56,435 nt of DNA, from positions 1 through 56,435 of the forward strand of contig CAMWMM010000001.1 of NCBI GenBank assembly GCA_947175285.1. Reading direction: 5' to 3'. A model generated the notes under the pieces. That model worked only from the letters and a program-made list of their open reading frames with translations, did not search any database and was not told the origin of the DNA. The number at the start of each line of letters is the position of its first letter. Within the stretch, counting starts at the first letter, position 1. Below, in pieces: positions 43,408 to 51,761 of this stretch. A program made the translations under genes and the position numbers. The stretch comes from an uncultured Lachnospiraceae bacterium (GTDB lineage: Bacteria; Bacillota_A; Clostridia; Lachnospirales; Lachnospiraceae).

Positions 43408-43515
43408 GTTGTTATCAGAGAAAGCTGAATGAATCCGAATCCTGTTAAGGCGATAACAAAAGTAGTGGAATTTATTAGGAAAAATGCAAGATAGCGGAGA
43501 GGAATTGGAAGTTGT

Positions 43516-44166
43516 ATGGACGAGAGAATGCTGACATTTTTACACGCTTTTGACAGTGAAAAACCGACCTATTTATGTGAACTGGAGAAATATTCCAAAG
43601 AGACCAATGTACCAATTATCAGGCAGCAGATGCAGAGTCTGCTAAGATTATTGATTACATGGGGAAGACCAATGCGTATCCTGGAGGTTGGGACAGCGAT
43701 TGGTTTTTCCGCGCTGCTGATGAGTGAGTATGCGCCAGAGGGGTGTCAGATCACGACAATCGAAAAGTATGAAAAACGAATACCACTTGCAAAGGAAAAC
43801 TTCGAAAAGGCAGGGAAATCGGATTGTATCACGCTTTTGGACGGAGATGCCGCAGAAATACTTGCATCATTAAAAGAAGACGGTGTATATGACTTGATCT
43901 TTATGGACGCGGCAAAGGGGCAGTATATTAATTTTCTGCCTGATATATTGAGGCTGTTATCGCCGACGGGGCTTTTGGTATCAGATAATGTTTTGCAGGA
44001 AGGCGAGTTGATCGAGTCGAAGTATGCGGTAATCCGCAGAAACCGCACCATACATAACAGGATGCGGGAATATCTGTATCAATTAACACACTGCGCGGAG
44101 TTGGAGACAACGATATTGCCAATTGCGGATGGAGTTACTCTTTCTGCGAAGCGTAAGGGACTGTAA
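43516..44166 (+). CDS. trmR: O-methyltransferase, TrmR-like (tRNA 5-hydroxyuridine methyltransferase)
   Basis: 216 residues, class I SAM enzyme of the O-methyltransferase family 3. MRILEVGTAIGFSALLMSEY is motif I, CQITTIEKYEKR motif II, YDLIFMDAAKGQYINFLPDI the metal-site region, and LLVSDNVLQEGEL motif V with a metal-binding Asp-Asn. In Bacillota, TrmR (YrrM) methylates 5-hydroxyuridine-34 of tRNA to 5-methoxyuridine and lies beside U32 proteins that make the hydroxyl group. The U32 gene 26 bases downstream reproduces that arrangement. A catechol-type O-methyltransferase would be the alternative, but context argues for tRNA. Confidence 0.8.
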   Translation: MDERMLTFLHAFDSEKPTYLCELEKYSKETNVPIIRQQMQSLLRLLITWGRPMRILEVGTAIGFSALLMSEYAPEGCQITTIEKYEKRIPLAKENFEKAGKSDCITLLDGDAAEILASLKEDGVYDLIFMDAAKGQYINFLPDILRLLSPTGLLVSDNVLQEGELIESKYAVIRRNRTIHNRMREYLYQLTHCAELETTILPIADGVTLSAKRKGL

Positions 44167-44192
44167 AAAATAACATAAGATGGAGGAGCAGA

Positions 44193-45437
44193 ATGAACAA
44201 TAAAAGACCAGGCAAACCCGAGCTATTAGTGCCAGCGAGTAGTTTAGAGGTGTTAAAGACGGCTGTCATATTCGGGGCTGATGCTGTATATATCGGTGGG
44301 GAGGCATTCGGACTCCGCGCTAAGGCAAAGAATTTTTCTAGTCAGGAGATGGCAGAGGGGATTCGGTTTGCACATGAACATGATGTGAAAGTGTATGTGA
44401 CGGCAAATATCCTTGCGCACAATGACGATCTGGAGGGTGCGGGAAAATATTTTAAGGAGTTAAAAGAGATAAAGCCAGATGCGCTGATTATTTCAGATCC
44501 CGGAATGTTCATGATCGCGAAAGAGGTCTGTCCTGAGATTGAAATTCATATTTCCACACAGGCGAACAATACCAATTATCAAACTTATCGTTTCTGGTGG
44601 CAGCAGGGGGCAAAACGCGTCGTATCGGCGCGGGAACTTTCTTTGACAGAGATCAGGCAGATTCGTGACAACATACCGAAAGAAATGGAAATTGAAAGTT
44701 TTATCCATGGGGCAATGTGTATCTCCTATTCGGGAAGATGTCTGCTGTCCAATTATTTCACGGGAAGGGATGCAAACCAGGGGGCATGCACTCACCCGTG
44801 CCGCTGGAAGTATGCAGTAGTCGAGGAAACGCGGCCGGGAGAATATCTTCCAGTATATGAGAATGAGCGCGGAACTTATATTTTTAATTCCAAGGATTTA
44901 TGTATGATCGAGTACATTCCAGAGCTTGTGAGCGCAGGAATAGACAGTCTGAAAATTGAGGGACGCATGAAAACAGCACTCTATGTGGCATGTGTGGCGC
45001 GCACATACCGGAAAGCGATTGATGATTACTTTGAATCAGAGGATAAATATCGCGGCAATATGGACTGGTACAGGGCTGAGATTGCCAAATGTACCTACCG
45101 CCAGTTCACGACAGGGTTTTATTTCGGAAAGCCGGATGAGAATACACAGATTTACGACAGCAATACCTATGTCAACGAGTATGTTTATCTCGGTATCGCA
45201 GAGTCTGTTGACGAGCGCGGTTATGCAAAGTTTGAGCAGAAGAATAAATTCTGTGTGGGTGACACGATCGAGATTATGAAGCCTGACGGGAGCAATATTC
45301 ATACAAAAGTGCTTTCTATGTACAATGATGAGGGGGAAGCTGTTGCGAGTTGTCCGCATTCGAGGCAGATCTTGTATGTGGAGCTTGCAGATCAGCCCGA
45401 TCCATATGATTTGCTGCGTGTGGAAGCCGTTAAGTAA
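44193..45437 (+). CDS. trhP: U32-family protein, TrhP-like (prephenate-dependent tRNA U34 hydroxylation)
   Basis: 414 residues. PELLVPASSLEVLKTAVIFG and GADAVYIGGEAFGLRAKAKN are the family's N-terminal blocks. The signature is GAMCISYSGRCLLSNYFTGR with C176 and C183, plus ACTHPCRW with C199 and C203, the cysteine set linked to an iron-sulfur cluster in TrhP/RlhA proteins. SLKIEGRMKTALYVACVART follows, and a C-terminal beta-rich domain (FCVGDTIEIMKPDG) matches the TrhP/YrrO subfamily. Known TrhP proteins hydroxylate tRNA uridine-34, giving the substrate of TrmR encoded just upstream. Annotated as peptidase U32 by history; peptidase activity is doubtful. Confidence 0.82.
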   Translation: MNNKRPGKPELLVPASSLEVLKTAVIFGADAVYIGGEAFGLRAKAKNFSSQEMAEGIRFAHEHDVKVYVTANILAHNDDLEGAGKYFKELKEIKPDALIISDPGMFMIAKEVCPEIEIHISTQANNTNYQTYRFWWQQGAKRVVSARELSLTEIRQIRDNIPKEMEIESFIHGAMCISYSGRCLLSNYFTGRDANQGACTHPCRWKYAVVEETRPGEYLPVYENERGTYIFNSKDLCMIEYIPELVSAGIDSLKIEGRMKTALYVACVARTYRKAIDDYFESEDKYRGNMDWYRAEIAKCTYRQFTTGFYFGKPDENTQIYDSNTYVNEYVYLGIAESVDERGYAKFEQKNKFCVGDTIEIMKPDGSNIHTKVLSMYNDEGEAVASCPHSRQILYVELADQPDPYDLLRVEAVK

Positions 45438-45786
45438 CCATATAAAAAGAGATATAGAATTGAAGAAGATTCAGCGCTGGGGTTGTGCACTTGCTGTGCA
45501 GGTTAGGAGTTGCAGAAAAAGAAGTTATTGCTGTATTGGGAGCACAATAAAAAGAAATGGATTAAATATTTGTGTGGTATAAATTAACGAAAAACGGGCT
45601 TTCTTGGTAAAGGTATCTATACAAAATGCAGAAAAGGCGGGAAAGAGTGGAAAAGTTTTCAGGAAAGTCTTGATTTTTTGGATGAGATATATTATTGTAA
45701 AAAAGTAAAAGGATTCAGGCACAGAAAAATGAAATTCATAAGATTAAAGAATCAAAATTATATATCATGATATCGCGAACGAAGGT
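45438..45786 (+). other. Leader/intergenic region before the glutamine synthetase gene, no gene seen
   Basis: No convincing coding sequence in this gap of about 350 bases. Two stem-loops are visible: TGCAC-TTGCT-GTGCA (45486-45500), and a longer TTATTGCTG...AGCACAATAA type stem around 45525-45552. With the terminator at 45787 they could form a regulated leader, but no known riboswitch is recognised. Confidence 0.35.
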
Positions 45787-45826
45787 GTTCCAAAAAAGAA
45801 TAATCTCTTTTTTTGGAACTTTTTTT
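45787..45826 (+). terminator. Rho-independent terminator upstream of glutamine synthetase
   Basis: GTTCCAAAAAAGA (45787-45799) pairs with TCTTTTTTTGGAAC (45805-45818), followed by a T7 run. It lies about 95 bases before the glutamine synthetase start. It may end a leader transcript (attenuation) or simply mark the end of an upstream unit; the following 90 bases contain only a poor promoter candidate (TAGACA, 17 bases, TAAATG at 45832-45860). Confidence 0.75.
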
Positions 45827-45919
45827 GTAGATAGACAAACACTATAACGCACAATAAATGCAGTTTATGATACAAAAAGCAGTAGGACGTCATGATCAAT
45901 GGAAAGTGAGGAAATCAAT

Positions 45920-48031
45920 ATGAGTGAAGCATTAAACGTGGAAAAAATCTTTGGTGAGAAAGTCTTTACCGTTGAGAAGATGAAGGAGAGACTTACCAAG
46001 AAAGTATTTCTGGAAGTAAAGAGAGTCATGGATCATGGCGGAGAGCTTTCCATGACTACTGCAGATGTCGTTGCAAAGGCGATGAAGGACTGGGCTGTGG
46101 AGAACGGCGCGACGCACTTTACGCACTGGTTTCAGCCGCTGACAGGCATCACGGCTGAAAAGCATGATTCCTTCGTGTCACACCCTGATTCAGAGGGAAG
46201 AATGCTGATGGAATTCTCTGGAAAAGAATTGATTAAAGGTGAGCCGGATGCTTCCTCATTTCCGTCAGGCGGTCTTCGCGCGACATTTGAGGCAAGAGGT
46301 TATACGGCGTGGGATATCACATCACCGGCATTTTTGAAGGAATCTGGATGTGGCGTAATTCTCTGTATTCCGACAGCATTCTGTTCTTATACAGGAGAAG
46401 CGCTTGACAAGAAGACACCGCTTCTGCGTTCCATGGAGGCATTGAGCGAGCAGGCGCTTCGTATTGTAAAATTGTTTGGAAACACAGGGGCTACAAAGGT
46501 TACGGCTTCTGTTGGACCAGAACAGGAGTATTTCCTGGTAGATAAGGATCTCTATCTGCAGAGAAAGGACTTGATGTTTGCAGGCCGCACACTTTTTGGC
46601 GCACCTGCTCCGAAGGGACAGGAGATGGAGGATCACTATTTCGGTGTAATCAAAGAGCGCGTTGGCGCATACATGAAGGATTTGAATGAAGAGCTCTGGA
46701 AACTTGGCGTTACGGCAAAGACACAGCACAATGAGGTTGCTCCTGCACAGCATGAGCTGGCACCGATCTATGAGACGGCAAATATCGCGGTAGACCACAA
46801 TCAGCTGGTAATGGAGGCGATGAAGCGCGTTGCATATAAGCATGATCTGAGATGTCTGCTTCATGAGAAGCCTTATGCAGGTGTCAACGGTTCCGGTAAG
46901 CACAACAACTGGTCCATCACGACAGACAATGGTGAAAATCTGCTTGATCCAGGCGATACACCGAACAAGAACATTCAGTTTTTACTGGTGCTGTCATGCA
47001 TTCTGCGGGCAGTGGATCGGCATGGAGACCTGCTTCGTCAGTCGGCTTCTGACGTGGGAAATGACCATAGGCTTGGTGCGAATGAGGCGCCTCCGGCAAT
47101 TATTTCTGTTTTTCTCGGAGACCAGCTTGAGGATGTTGTGAAACAGCTTGTAGAGACAGGAGATGCAGCGAAGGTAAAGCAGGGCGGTAAGCTTGAGACA
47201 GGTGTATCCACACTTCCCGATTTCGAGAAGGACGCGACAGACAGAAACAGAACTTCACCGTTTGCGTTTACAGGAAATAAGTTTGAGTTCCGTATGGTTG
47301 GTTCTGCAGACTCGATTGCAAGCCCCAATACCACATTGAATGCAATCGTTGCGGAGGCATTCTGTGAGGCGGCTGACAGGCTGGAGAAGGCAGAAGATTT
47401 TGACTTGGAAGTACATGATATCATTAAGGAGTATTTGACAAAGCATCAGAGAATTATCTTTAACGGTGATGGTTATTCAGACGAGTGGGTTGCCGAGGCA
47501 GAGAGACGTGGGCTTCCGAATATTAAATCCATGATCGAGGCGGCTTCGACAATCACGACAGATAAGGCAGTTGCTTTGTTTGAAAAGTTTGGTATTTTTA
47601 CGAAGGTGGAGCTTGAGTCACGCGAGGAGATTATTTACGAGACCTATGCGAAGACGATCAATATCGAGGCGCTCACGATGATTGACATGGCTGGAAAGGA
47701 TATCATTCCGGCGGTGGCTTCTTATGCAGGCGATCTTGCTAATTGTGTGATCGCGATCAAGGAGGCTGGTGCTGGTGCAGAAGCGCAGATAGAAATGCTG
47801 ACCGAGGTAGATGCGCTTCTGGCAGAGGCTAAGAAAGCGCTCAACACCCTGAAGTCTGTGGAGATAGGCGCATCTAAGATTGCTGATGTAAAGGAGCTGG
47901 CTTTCTATTATAAGGATACTGTTAAGGCGGCTATGGACGCACTGCGCGCACCAATTGATAAACTTGAGATGATCGTGGACAGCACGATATGGCCGATTCC
48001 TACATATGGAGAACTGATGTTTGAAGTATAA
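45920..48031 (+). CDS. glnN: Glutamine synthetase type III
   Basis: 703 residues from ATG 45920 (GTGAGGAA upstream; an ATG seven codons earlier is less well placed). The size is that of GSIII, much larger than the ~450 residues of GSI. THWFQPLTGITAEKHDSF is the GSIII signature block. VGPEQEYFLVD holds metal-binding glutamates, and HNEVAPAQHELAPIYETANI plus KPYAGVNGSGKHNNWSI complete the active site. NKFEFRMVGSADSIASPNTT follows. It condenses ammonia with glutamate at the cost of ATP. Single-gene transcript between a terminator upstream and one downstream. Confidence 0.95.
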   Translation: MSEALNVEKIFGEKVFTVEKMKERLTKKVFLEVKRVMDHGGELSMTTADVVAKAMKDWAVENGATHFTHWFQPLTGITAEKHDSFVSHPDSEGRMLMEFSGKELIKGEPDASSFPSGGLRATFEARGYTAWDITSPAFLKESGCGVILCIPTAFCSYTGEALDKKTPLLRSMEALSEQALRIVKLFGNTGATKVTASVGPEQEYFLVDKDLYLQRKDLMFAGRTLFGAPAPKGQEMEDHYFGVIKERVGAYMKDLNEELWKLGVTAKTQHNEVAPAQHELAPIYETANIAVDHNQLVMEAMKRVAYKHDLRCLLHEKPYAGVNGSGKHNNWSITTDNGENLLDPGDTPNKNIQFLLVLSCILRAVDRHGDLLRQSASDVGNDHRLGANEAPPAIISVFLGDQLEDVVKQLVETGDAAKVKQGGKLETGVSTLPDFEKDATDRNRTSPFAFTGNKFEFRMVGSADSIASPNTTLNAIVAEAFCEAADRLEKAEDFDLEVHDIIKEYLTKHQRIIFNGDGYSDEWVAEAERRGLPNIKSMIEAASTITTDKAVALFEKFGIFTKVELESREEIIYETYAKTINIEALTMIDMAGKDIIPAVASYAGDLANCVIAIKEAGAGAEAQIEMLTEVDALLAEAKKALNTLKSVEIGASKIADVKELAFYYKDTVKAAMDALRAPIDKLEMIVDSTIWPIPTYGELMFEV

Positions 48032-48090
48032 TTAGAATGCGCCGCTCCAGTGGCATGTTTCCTCTGCATCGACGTGTGCATTGATAAACA

Positions 48091-48118
48091 AAAAAGCCTG
48101 GCAAATGTCAGGCTTTTT
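48091..48118 (+). terminator. Rho-independent terminator of the glutamine synthetase gene
   Basis: AAAAAGCCTG (48091-48100) and CAGGCTTTTT (48109-48118) form a perfect 10-bp stem with an 8-base loop and a built-in U-run, 60 bases after the stop. The remaining bases to the next gene hold repeated TTTGATGCA-type motifs near 48200-48245 and no gene. Confidence 0.9.
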
Positions 48119-48292
48119 ATTGTGGGTGGTTCCCATCACAAAAGAAGAGTAATAAGGAGCTGTAGAAAAATACGGTTTACCACATAACATTGATATGTAA
48201 TATGATGCAACTTTGATGCAATTCCGATACAAGTTTGATGCACTTTTCAAGTAAAATAGTTACATATTTAAGTAAACTATGGGGGATGGAGC

Positions 48293-49252
48293 ATGAAAAC
48301 GGGACAAAAGAAAAACACGTGGATTGGAATCTCGATTGGTGCAGCAATAGGGATTCTTGCGCTTGCGGCAGGAGGATATTTTGTTTGTCAAGGTCGGACA
48401 CCAAAAGGCTATCAGGACTATATTGCACAGAAAGAACAGTATTATGTGGAGTATTCGGATCAGTATGATTACTGGGATGTGATCACGGTAGAGTATCCGG
48501 TTTTATCAGGGATTGGGGAGGAACAGACTGATGCAGTCAACAAGCTTTTGTATGACACAGCGATGGAAAAAGTAAATTTCTGGCATCTTTTTCCGAATGA
48601 GGAAGTCAAAGAGCTGCAAAAGAAATACAAGATCTACAGCAGTGATGTGCGCTGCGAAGTGCCATTTCACAGTCAATATCTGATGAGTGTGCATTTTCAG
48701 GAAACATATGCGCCGATATCGCCGGTCAACTATGTACATAAAACACAGCGAAGTGTCAATGTCAATCTGATGACGGGTGAACAGTATGTGCTCTCGGACA
48801 TATTTGAGATGAATGATGATTTTATGGGGCTATGGTGTGAACAGGTGGAAGCGGAGGGAGCTTATGGTGATCTGATTATAAACGATGAGGACACCAGGGA
48901 GACCTTTTTGATGTGGTTTTTGAACGAGGATGAGGAGGCTGCGGAATCTTATTTGTTTACGCCGTTTTTTTATATGGACGAGGAGAAAAATTTTGTGATC
49001 GGGATTTCCTATGATCCAAAACCCAGCAAGGTAGTCAATGACCTTCCGGTCAATAATAGCTTTTTTGCGTATTTTGAGAGTGCAGACCTGATGCCATATC
49101 GGACAGATTCGGAATTCTGGGATTGGTATGGGCAGTCGGGAAATGCGGGAGAGATCCTTGCGTGTGAAGACTTACAGGACAATCTCTGGCTTGGAAAGGA
49201 TGCAGGTGTGTGGGATTATTTGGAGCGTGTGAGGGGAAAGAAAATAGATTAA
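48293..49252 (+). CDS. Membrane-anchored extracytoplasmic protein, possibly DUF3298/DUF4163-like
   Basis: 319 residues. A basic N-terminus and one membrane helix (IGISIGAAIGILALAAGGYF, about 11-30) indicate an anchored protein whose bulk lies outside. VITVEYPVLSGIGEEQTDAV followed by NKLLYDTAMEKVNFW resembles the start of the domain found after PdaC/RsiV-like proteins (DUF4163/DUF3298), where an even spacing of aromatic and acidic residues follows (FQETYAPISPVNYVHKTQRS, VNLMTGEQYVLSDIF). This domain match is by eye and modest. No catalytic motif is seen. Expressed alone after a terminator; GGGGGATGGAG precedes the ATG. Confidence 0.6.
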   Translation: MKTGQKKNTWIGISIGAAIGILALAAGGYFVCQGRTPKGYQDYIAQKEQYYVEYSDQYDYWDVITVEYPVLSGIGEEQTDAVNKLLYDTAMEKVNFWHLFPNEEVKELQKKYKIYSSDVRCEVPFHSQYLMSVHFQETYAPISPVNYVHKTQRSVNVNLMTGEQYVLSDIFEMNDDFMGLWCEQVEAEGAYGDLIINDEDTRETFLMWFLNEDEEAAESYLFTPFFYMDEEKNFVIGISYDPKPSKVVNDLPVNNSFFAYFESADLMPYRTDSEFWDWYGQSGNAGEILACEDLQDNLWLGKDAGVWDYLERVRGKKID

Positions 49253-49283
49253 AAAATATCATCTTCCCTTGAAAATAAAAGTG

Positions 49284-49292
49284 TGCTATAAT
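49284..49292 (+). promoter_or_regulatory. Extended -10 promoter element
   Basis: TGCTATAAT is a perfect extended -10 (TGnTATAAT), 35 bases before the GTG start of the small membrane protein. The -35 region is weak (TTCCCT, 17 bases upstream). Confidence 0.5.
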
Positions 49293-49326
49293 TACGTCGG
49301 TTTACGATTGGGAAGAAGGAATTATA

Positions 49327-49704
49327 GTGCATAAGAGAAAATACAGGATTCTCAGCCTGATATTGGTGACAGTATTGCTGCTGACTGGAGTGTATCATGA
49401 TAAAGTGGCAGAGACCTTCCTATTGCGCAGCTGCATGGAAAACTCCGCCATTTGCTCTGGACTGTTTCGGACGGATATCAATGATGTTGCGGCATGCATG
49501 ACAGAAATGTTTAATGAGTGCAGTGGGATGGCACAGCAGTCAATAGAACTGGATCCTTTGCTGTACTTATTGTGTTCTAACCATATATTCCTGTTCACGG
49601 GAAATTCTTTTGGACATTTGGAGACAGGACAATCCCTTTGGCATACATCAGATGAACTGGTCATGGATTATATGCATCAGTCGGATGGAAAAAAACGAAA
49701 CTAA
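49327..49704 (+). CDS. Small membrane/exported protein of unknown function
   Basis: 125 residues, GTG start with AAGGAA upstream. A basic start (MHKRKYR) and a hydrophobic helix (ILSLILVTVLLLTGVYH) give a signal peptide or single anchor. The rest has five cysteines (C37, C44, C57, C66, C83 approximately) and no family I can name. It ends with a basic tail (SDGKKRN). A perfect extended -10 element lies just upstream. Confidence 0.55.
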   Translation: MHKRKYRILSLILVTVLLLTGVYHDKVAETFLLRSCMENSAICSGLFRTDINDVAACMTEMFNECSGMAQQSIELDPLLYLLCSNHIFLFTGNSFGHLETGQSLWHTSDELVMDYMHQSDGKKRN

Positions 49705-49733
49705 CATTATCCGTTACATATATTATAATGTTA
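49702..49733 (+). promoter_or_regulatory. Palindrome overlapping a -10 hexamer before the transporter gene
   Basis: TAACATTAT (49702-49710) and ATAATGTTA (49725-49733) are perfect 9-bp inverted repeats 14 bases apart. The right arm contains TATAAT (49724-49729), so a bound regulator would block a promoter there; an mRNA hairpin is the alternative reading. Confidence 0.4.
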
Positions 49734-49749
49734 GAAAGAAGGGATTTAT

Positions 49750-51105
49750 ATGTTAGCGCAGGTCTTTGCGGTAATCATCTTTATTGCAATGTTTGTTTTT
49801 ATTGTAACTGAAATTGTGGAGAGACATATCGTATCGCTGGTGTGTGCCCTGTTGACGATCCTTTTTGTATTTGGCATAGGAATGCACAGTATGACAGCAG
49901 TGATCGAAACAATCAATTTAAAGAGTATCATCACGGCAGATTTCTGGTATCTGTCCGGGGAGTCGGGAGAGAGCAGTGCCGGTATCAACTGGGAGACGAT
50001 TCTGTTTATCTTTGGGATGATGGTGATGGTGGAAGGCATGGCAAGGGTAGGGTTTTTCCGATGGCTGTGTATGCGTATTGCCAAGCTTGTAAAGTATCAG
50101 GTGATACCGCTGTTTATCACATTTATGGTCTTGTCAACCGTGCTGGCGATGTTCATTGACAGTATCACGGTTATTTTGTTTCTGGCAGCAGTCACGATCG
50201 AGCTGTCACAATTGTTGAAGTTCAATCCGGTTCCGATGATCTTGTCCGAGATATTCTGTGCTAATCTGGGTGGTTCGGCTACGATGTGCGGGGATCCGCC
50301 AAACATAATCATCGGCACATCACTTGGATATTCGTTTACGGATTTTGTGACAAATACAGGCCTGATCGCAGGTATATCGCTGATCGCGGTGTTGATCTAC
50401 TTTTATTTGCTCTTTCGCAAAGAGTTGAAAGCAGGGGCAGCAGAGACAATTGACTACAGTAGTCTGCCAAGTCCGGAGTCAACGATCACGGATAAGAAAG
50501 GATTTATCATAAGCAGTGTGATTTTTGCAGTCGCAATTGTATTGCTGGTCACACACGCACAGACGGGGCTTACGGTATCTGCGATTGGAGTGATCGTGGC
50601 AGTTGCGACGCTGGCAACGTCATGGAAGTATGCGGTTTCATTATTGAAGAAAGTGGATTATAAGACACTGTTGTTTTTTATCGGATTGTTTGTCGTGATC
50701 GGTGGTCTGGAACAGACGGGAATACTGGAGATCATGGCGGCATTTATCGGCAAAATCAGCGGTGGTAATGTCATGGTCATGGTAGCGATCATTATATGGC
50801 TTTCAGCGATTGCCAGTGCGTTTGTTGACAATATTCCTTTTGCGACGACGATGATACCGATCATCAAGAGTCTGTCTGTTACGTATGGCGTGGATCTGTC
50901 CATGCTTGCATGGACGCTGGCGATGGGAACGGATATCGGCGGAAGTGCCACACCGATCGGGGCATCTGCAAATGTTGTCGGTATTGCGACGGCGGCGAGG
51001 GAAGGATACATGATCAAGTGGGGACAGTACTGCAGGAAAATGATGCCGGCAACGGTCATGGTAGTGCTGATCGCTATGCTCATCATATATGTCAGGTATT
51101 TATAA
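49750..51105 (+). CDS. ArsB/NhaD/SLC13-type (ion transporter superfamily) permease
   Basis: 451 residues with about eleven membrane helices. ETILFIFGMMVMVEGMARVG and ILSEIFCANLGGSATMCGDP with PPNIIIGTSLGYSF form the first half-site, and TLAMGTDIGGSATPIGASAN with VVGIATAAREGYMIKWGQY the second. These twin re-entrant hairpin motifs are typical of the ion transporter superfamily (arsenite efflux ArsB, Na+/H+ antiporter NhaD, dicarboxylate SLC13). The substrate cannot be decided; no arsenic genes are nearby. GAAGGG precedes the ATG. The cytidylate-kinase-like gene follows 15 bases later. Confidence 0.85.
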   Translation: MLAQVFAVIIFIAMFVFIVTEIVERHIVSLVCALLTILFVFGIGMHSMTAVIETINLKSIITADFWYLSGESGESSAGINWETILFIFGMMVMVEGMARVGFFRWLCMRIAKLVKYQVIPLFITFMVLSTVLAMFIDSITVILFLAAVTIELSQLLKFNPVPMILSEIFCANLGGSATMCGDPPNIIIGTSLGYSFTDFVTNTGLIAGISLIAVLIYFYLLFRKELKAGAAETIDYSSLPSPESTITDKKGFIISSVIFAVAIVLLVTHAQTGLTVSAIGVIVAVATLATSWKYAVSLLKKVDYKTLLFFIGLFVVIGGLEQTGILEIMAAFIGKISGGNVMVMVAIIIWLSAIASAFVDNIPFATTMIPIIKSLSVTYGVDLSMLAWTLAMGTDIGGSATPIGASANVVGIATAAREGYMIKWGQYCRKMMPATVMVVLIAMLIIYVRYL

Positions 51106-51120
51106 AGGGAGGCGAAGCTG

Positions 51121-51714
51121 ATGGAAAAACAATTAATTATCTCTGTGGGCAGGGAATATGGCAGCGGAGGTCACGAAATCGCGGAGCGGCTCTCAAAACA
51201 CTATGGAATCCAGCTGTTTGACCACAATCTGCTGGATGAGATTGCTGCGGAGAAGCATCTGGACATGCGGAACTTGCGGGGACTAGACGAGAAACACAGA
51301 AGCAGACTTGCATCGCGAACAGTGCGCGGTTACAGCAGTTCGCCGGAGGAGAACCTGTATCTGCTTCAGTTTGACTATCTGAAGAATAAAGCGTCGTCAG
51401 GCGAGTCTTTTGTTGTTGTGGGCAGGTGCAGTGAGACGATTTTAAAAGAATGCGACAGCATGATTTCAATCTTTGTTCTTGGTGATATGGACAAGAAGAT
51501 TGAGCGTATTATGAGACTGTATCAACTGTCAAAGGATCAGGCTGTGTGGAAAATACGCGAGAAGGATATGAAGCGCAAACGTTATCATAACGATCACTGT
51601 GACGGAAAATGGGGCGATTCCAGAAATTATGACCTTTGCATCAACAGCAGTAAATTGGGGATTGACGGGACTGTTGCGCTGTTGACAGAATATATCGATA
51701 AAAGACACATATAG
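51121..51714 (+). CDS. Cytidylate-kinase-like family protein
   Basis: 197 residues. LIISVGREYGSGGHEIAERL gives a modified P-loop (GREYGSGG), then YGIQLFDHNLLDEIAAEKHL, VVVGRCSETILKECDSMISIF and RIMRLYQLSKDQAVWKIREK with KRKRYHNDHCDGKWGDSRNY (lid and base-binding region). This is the Cytidylate_kin2 family common in Clostridia, thought to phosphorylate nucleotides, though the true substrate is not established. It follows the transporter closely (GGGAGGCGAAG site) and is probably in the same transcript. Confidence 0.8.
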   Translation: MEKQLIISVGREYGSGGHEIAERLSKHYGIQLFDHNLLDEIAAEKHLDMRNLRGLDEKHRSRLASRTVRGYSSSPEENLYLLQFDYLKNKASSGESFVVVGRCSETILKECDSMISIFVLGDMDKKIERIMRLYQLSKDQAVWKIREKDMKRKRYHNDHCDGKWGDSRNYDLCINSSKLGIDGTVALLTEYIDKRHI

Positions 51715-51761
51715 CAGTGAGAATGTGAATCGTTACAGACAGCAATAAAGGGTATGAATGT

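Noticed and set aside
48200..48245. TTTGATGCA-type repeats as a CRISPR or iteron array
   Set aside because: Only about three short, irregular copies in 45 bases, with no spacers of even length and no replication gene nearby.
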